Assembly (NCBI GenBank): GCA_902545405.1
Contig: CACCFT010000009.1
Coordinates: forward strand, 1 to 36,824
Reading direction: 5' to 3'
DNA length: 36,824 nt
Source of the DNA: an uncultured Pelagibacteraceae bacterium
GTDB lineage: Bacteria; Pseudomonadota; Alphaproteobacteria; Pelagibacterales; Pelagibacteraceae
Shown one piece after another: positions 36,030 to 36,824 of this stretch. The notes under the pieces are model-generated. The model was not told where the DNA came from and searched no databases. It saw nothing but the letters and a program-made list of their open reading frames with translations. The translations under genes and the position numbers were made by a program. The first letter of the stretch is position 1. Every line of letters starts with the position of its first letter.

Positions 36030-36692
36030 ATGAAGTTAAACAAACTACAAAAGAAAATAGGTATTATCTTTAAAGATGATAAACTATTGATACAAGCCTT
36101 AACACACAAAAGTTTCGATACAAAAAATAATTATGAAAAACTTGAATTTTTAGGTGATAGAGTTTTAGGATTTGTAATATCAAAGAAACTTTTAGAGTTA
36201 TATCCAAATGAAAAAGTAGGTATGATTGACAAAAAACTTGCAAATTTAGTTAATAAAAATAAGTGTTTTGAAATTGGCAAGGAATTAGAATTGGATAATT
36301 ATATTTTAACAGGAAACACAGAAAAGAAAAAAAAAGTCAATATTGAAAAAAAAATTATATCTGATTGTTGTGAGTCTTTGATAGGAGCAATTTATATAGA
36401 TAAAGGTTTTGAGGTTTCGTCAAAATTTATATTAAATTATTGGAAAAATTATTTAAATTTATCAGATATTACTGTAATCGACTCCAAAACAAGACTACAA
36501 GAATATTCATTAAAGAAATTTAAAGCATTGCCAATATATAAACTTATTTCTAATACAGGACCAAGACATAAACCAAATTTTAAAATTAGTGTAAAAATTA
36601 AAGATAGCAAAACAGTTATCGCTGATGGTAGTTCAAAAAAAAATGCAGAACAAGCTGCAGCTATGAAACTTTTAGAAACTATTAAAATATAA
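36030..36692 (+). CDS. rnc: ribonuclease III
   Basis: RNase III cuts double-stranded RNA, including the rRNA precursor. The nuclease domain has the signature LEFLGDRVLGFVISKKL with Asp43, and Glu115 in CCESLIGAIYIDKGF. The C-terminal double-stranded RNA-binding domain (about 148-218) has GPRHKPNFKISVKI and KKNAEQAAAMKLLE. The 220-residue length is normal. Its stop shares one base with the ATG of the next gene. That gene is recO rather than era, which usually lies between them in alphaproteobacteria. Confidence 0.96.
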   Translation: MKLNKLQKKIGIIFKDDKLLIQALTHKSFDTKNNYEKLEFLGDRVLGFVISKKLLELYPNEKVGMIDKKLANLVNKNKCFEIGKELELDNYILTGNTEKKKKVNIEKKIISDCCESLIGAIYIDKGFEVSSKFILNYWKNYLNLSDITVIDSKTRLQEYSLKKFKALPIYKLISNTGPRHKPNFKISVKIKDSKTVIADGSSKKNAEQAAAMKLLETIKI

Positions 36693-36824
36693 TGAATTGG
36701 CAAGATAAAGGTTACTTACTTTCAAAAAATAAATATAATGAAAATTCTGTAATATCTGAATTTTATACTGAAAATCATGGAAAAATTTCAGGAATTATTT
36801 TTGGAGGATCCTCTAAAAAAATAA
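36692..36824 (+). CDS. recO: DNA repair protein RecO, N-terminal part (cut by the window end)
   Basis: Only 44 codons are visible. They start MNWQDKGYLLSKNKYNENS, continue SEFYTENHGKISGIIFGGSSKK and have no stop. The pattern W-x-D-x-G-x-x-L, then a Glu-x-Ser turn, then T-x-x-H-G-x-x-x-G-x-x-x-G-G, matches the OB-fold start of RecO. RecO loads RecA at gaps together with RecR. The TAATG overlap with rnc suggests coupled translation. The short length keeps the confidence moderate. Confidence 0.8.
   Translation, partial: MNWQDKGYLLSKNKYNENSVISEFYTENHGKISGIIFGGSSKKI

Overview
The window reads as an ordinary, gene-dense piece of chromosome from a small-genome alphaproteobacterium. It is most likely a SAR11 (Pelagibacterales, 'Candidatus Pelagibacter'-like) bacterium. 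The DNA is very AT-rich, the proteins are rich in Lys, Ile and Asn, spacers are a few bases or negative, and no stretch over 160 bases lacks a gene. A four-subunit sarcosine oxidase operon and classic alphaproteobacterial neighbourhoods (pyrB-pyrC-plsY-topA; RSH-pyrE-pdxJ-acpS-lepB-rnc-recO) support this. The assignment is inference from sequence style and gene content, not from a database search. I see no rRNA, CRISPR array, insertion sequence, phage gene or attachment site.

Layout: (1) 1-4197, end of the spc operon and the alpha operon: secY, adk, rpsM, rpsK, rpoA, rplQ, with a good internal promoter before rpsM. (2) 4208-10104, an RluC-like pseudouridine synthase, lipB, mgtE and panC, then galU-ugd for UDP-glucuronate. 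(3) 10105-16469, minus strand, a compact operon ruvX-pyrB-pyrC-like-plsY-topA-ridA. (4) 16519-22594, plus strand, gatC-gatA-gatB followed by an O-methyltransferase, a TrhO-type rhodanese and a MATE transporter. (5) 22568-27648, minus strand, soxB-soxD-soxA-soxG. (6) 27713-27807, tRNA-Ser(GCU), then the lytic transglycosylase gene slt on the minus strand. (7) 30045-36824, plus strand, dapA-smpB-folK and then RSH (ppGpp)-pyrE-pdxJ-acpS-lepB-rnc-recO, the last cut by the window end.

How the genes work together: the gatCAB block makes Gln-tRNA and/or Asn-tRNA by transamidation. The two genes behind it look like a two-step wobble-uridine pathway: TrhO hydroxylates U34, and a TrmR/YrrM-like methyltransferase could then make 5-methoxyuridine. 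The sox operon demethylates sarcosine and feeds one-carbon units to folate. The pyrimidine genes pyrB, pyrE and a dihydroorotase homologue are here, but the homologue has lost metal-site residues and is probably a structural partner of PyrB, so an active dihydroorotase should lie elsewhere.

The most useful leads are the methyltransferase-TrhO pair, the metal-site-deficient dihydroorotase, a shortened RSH protein, the complete lack of space at all five convergent gene junctions, -10 boxes lying right against start codons, and the absence of era between rnc and recO. I found no wholly unfamiliar system.
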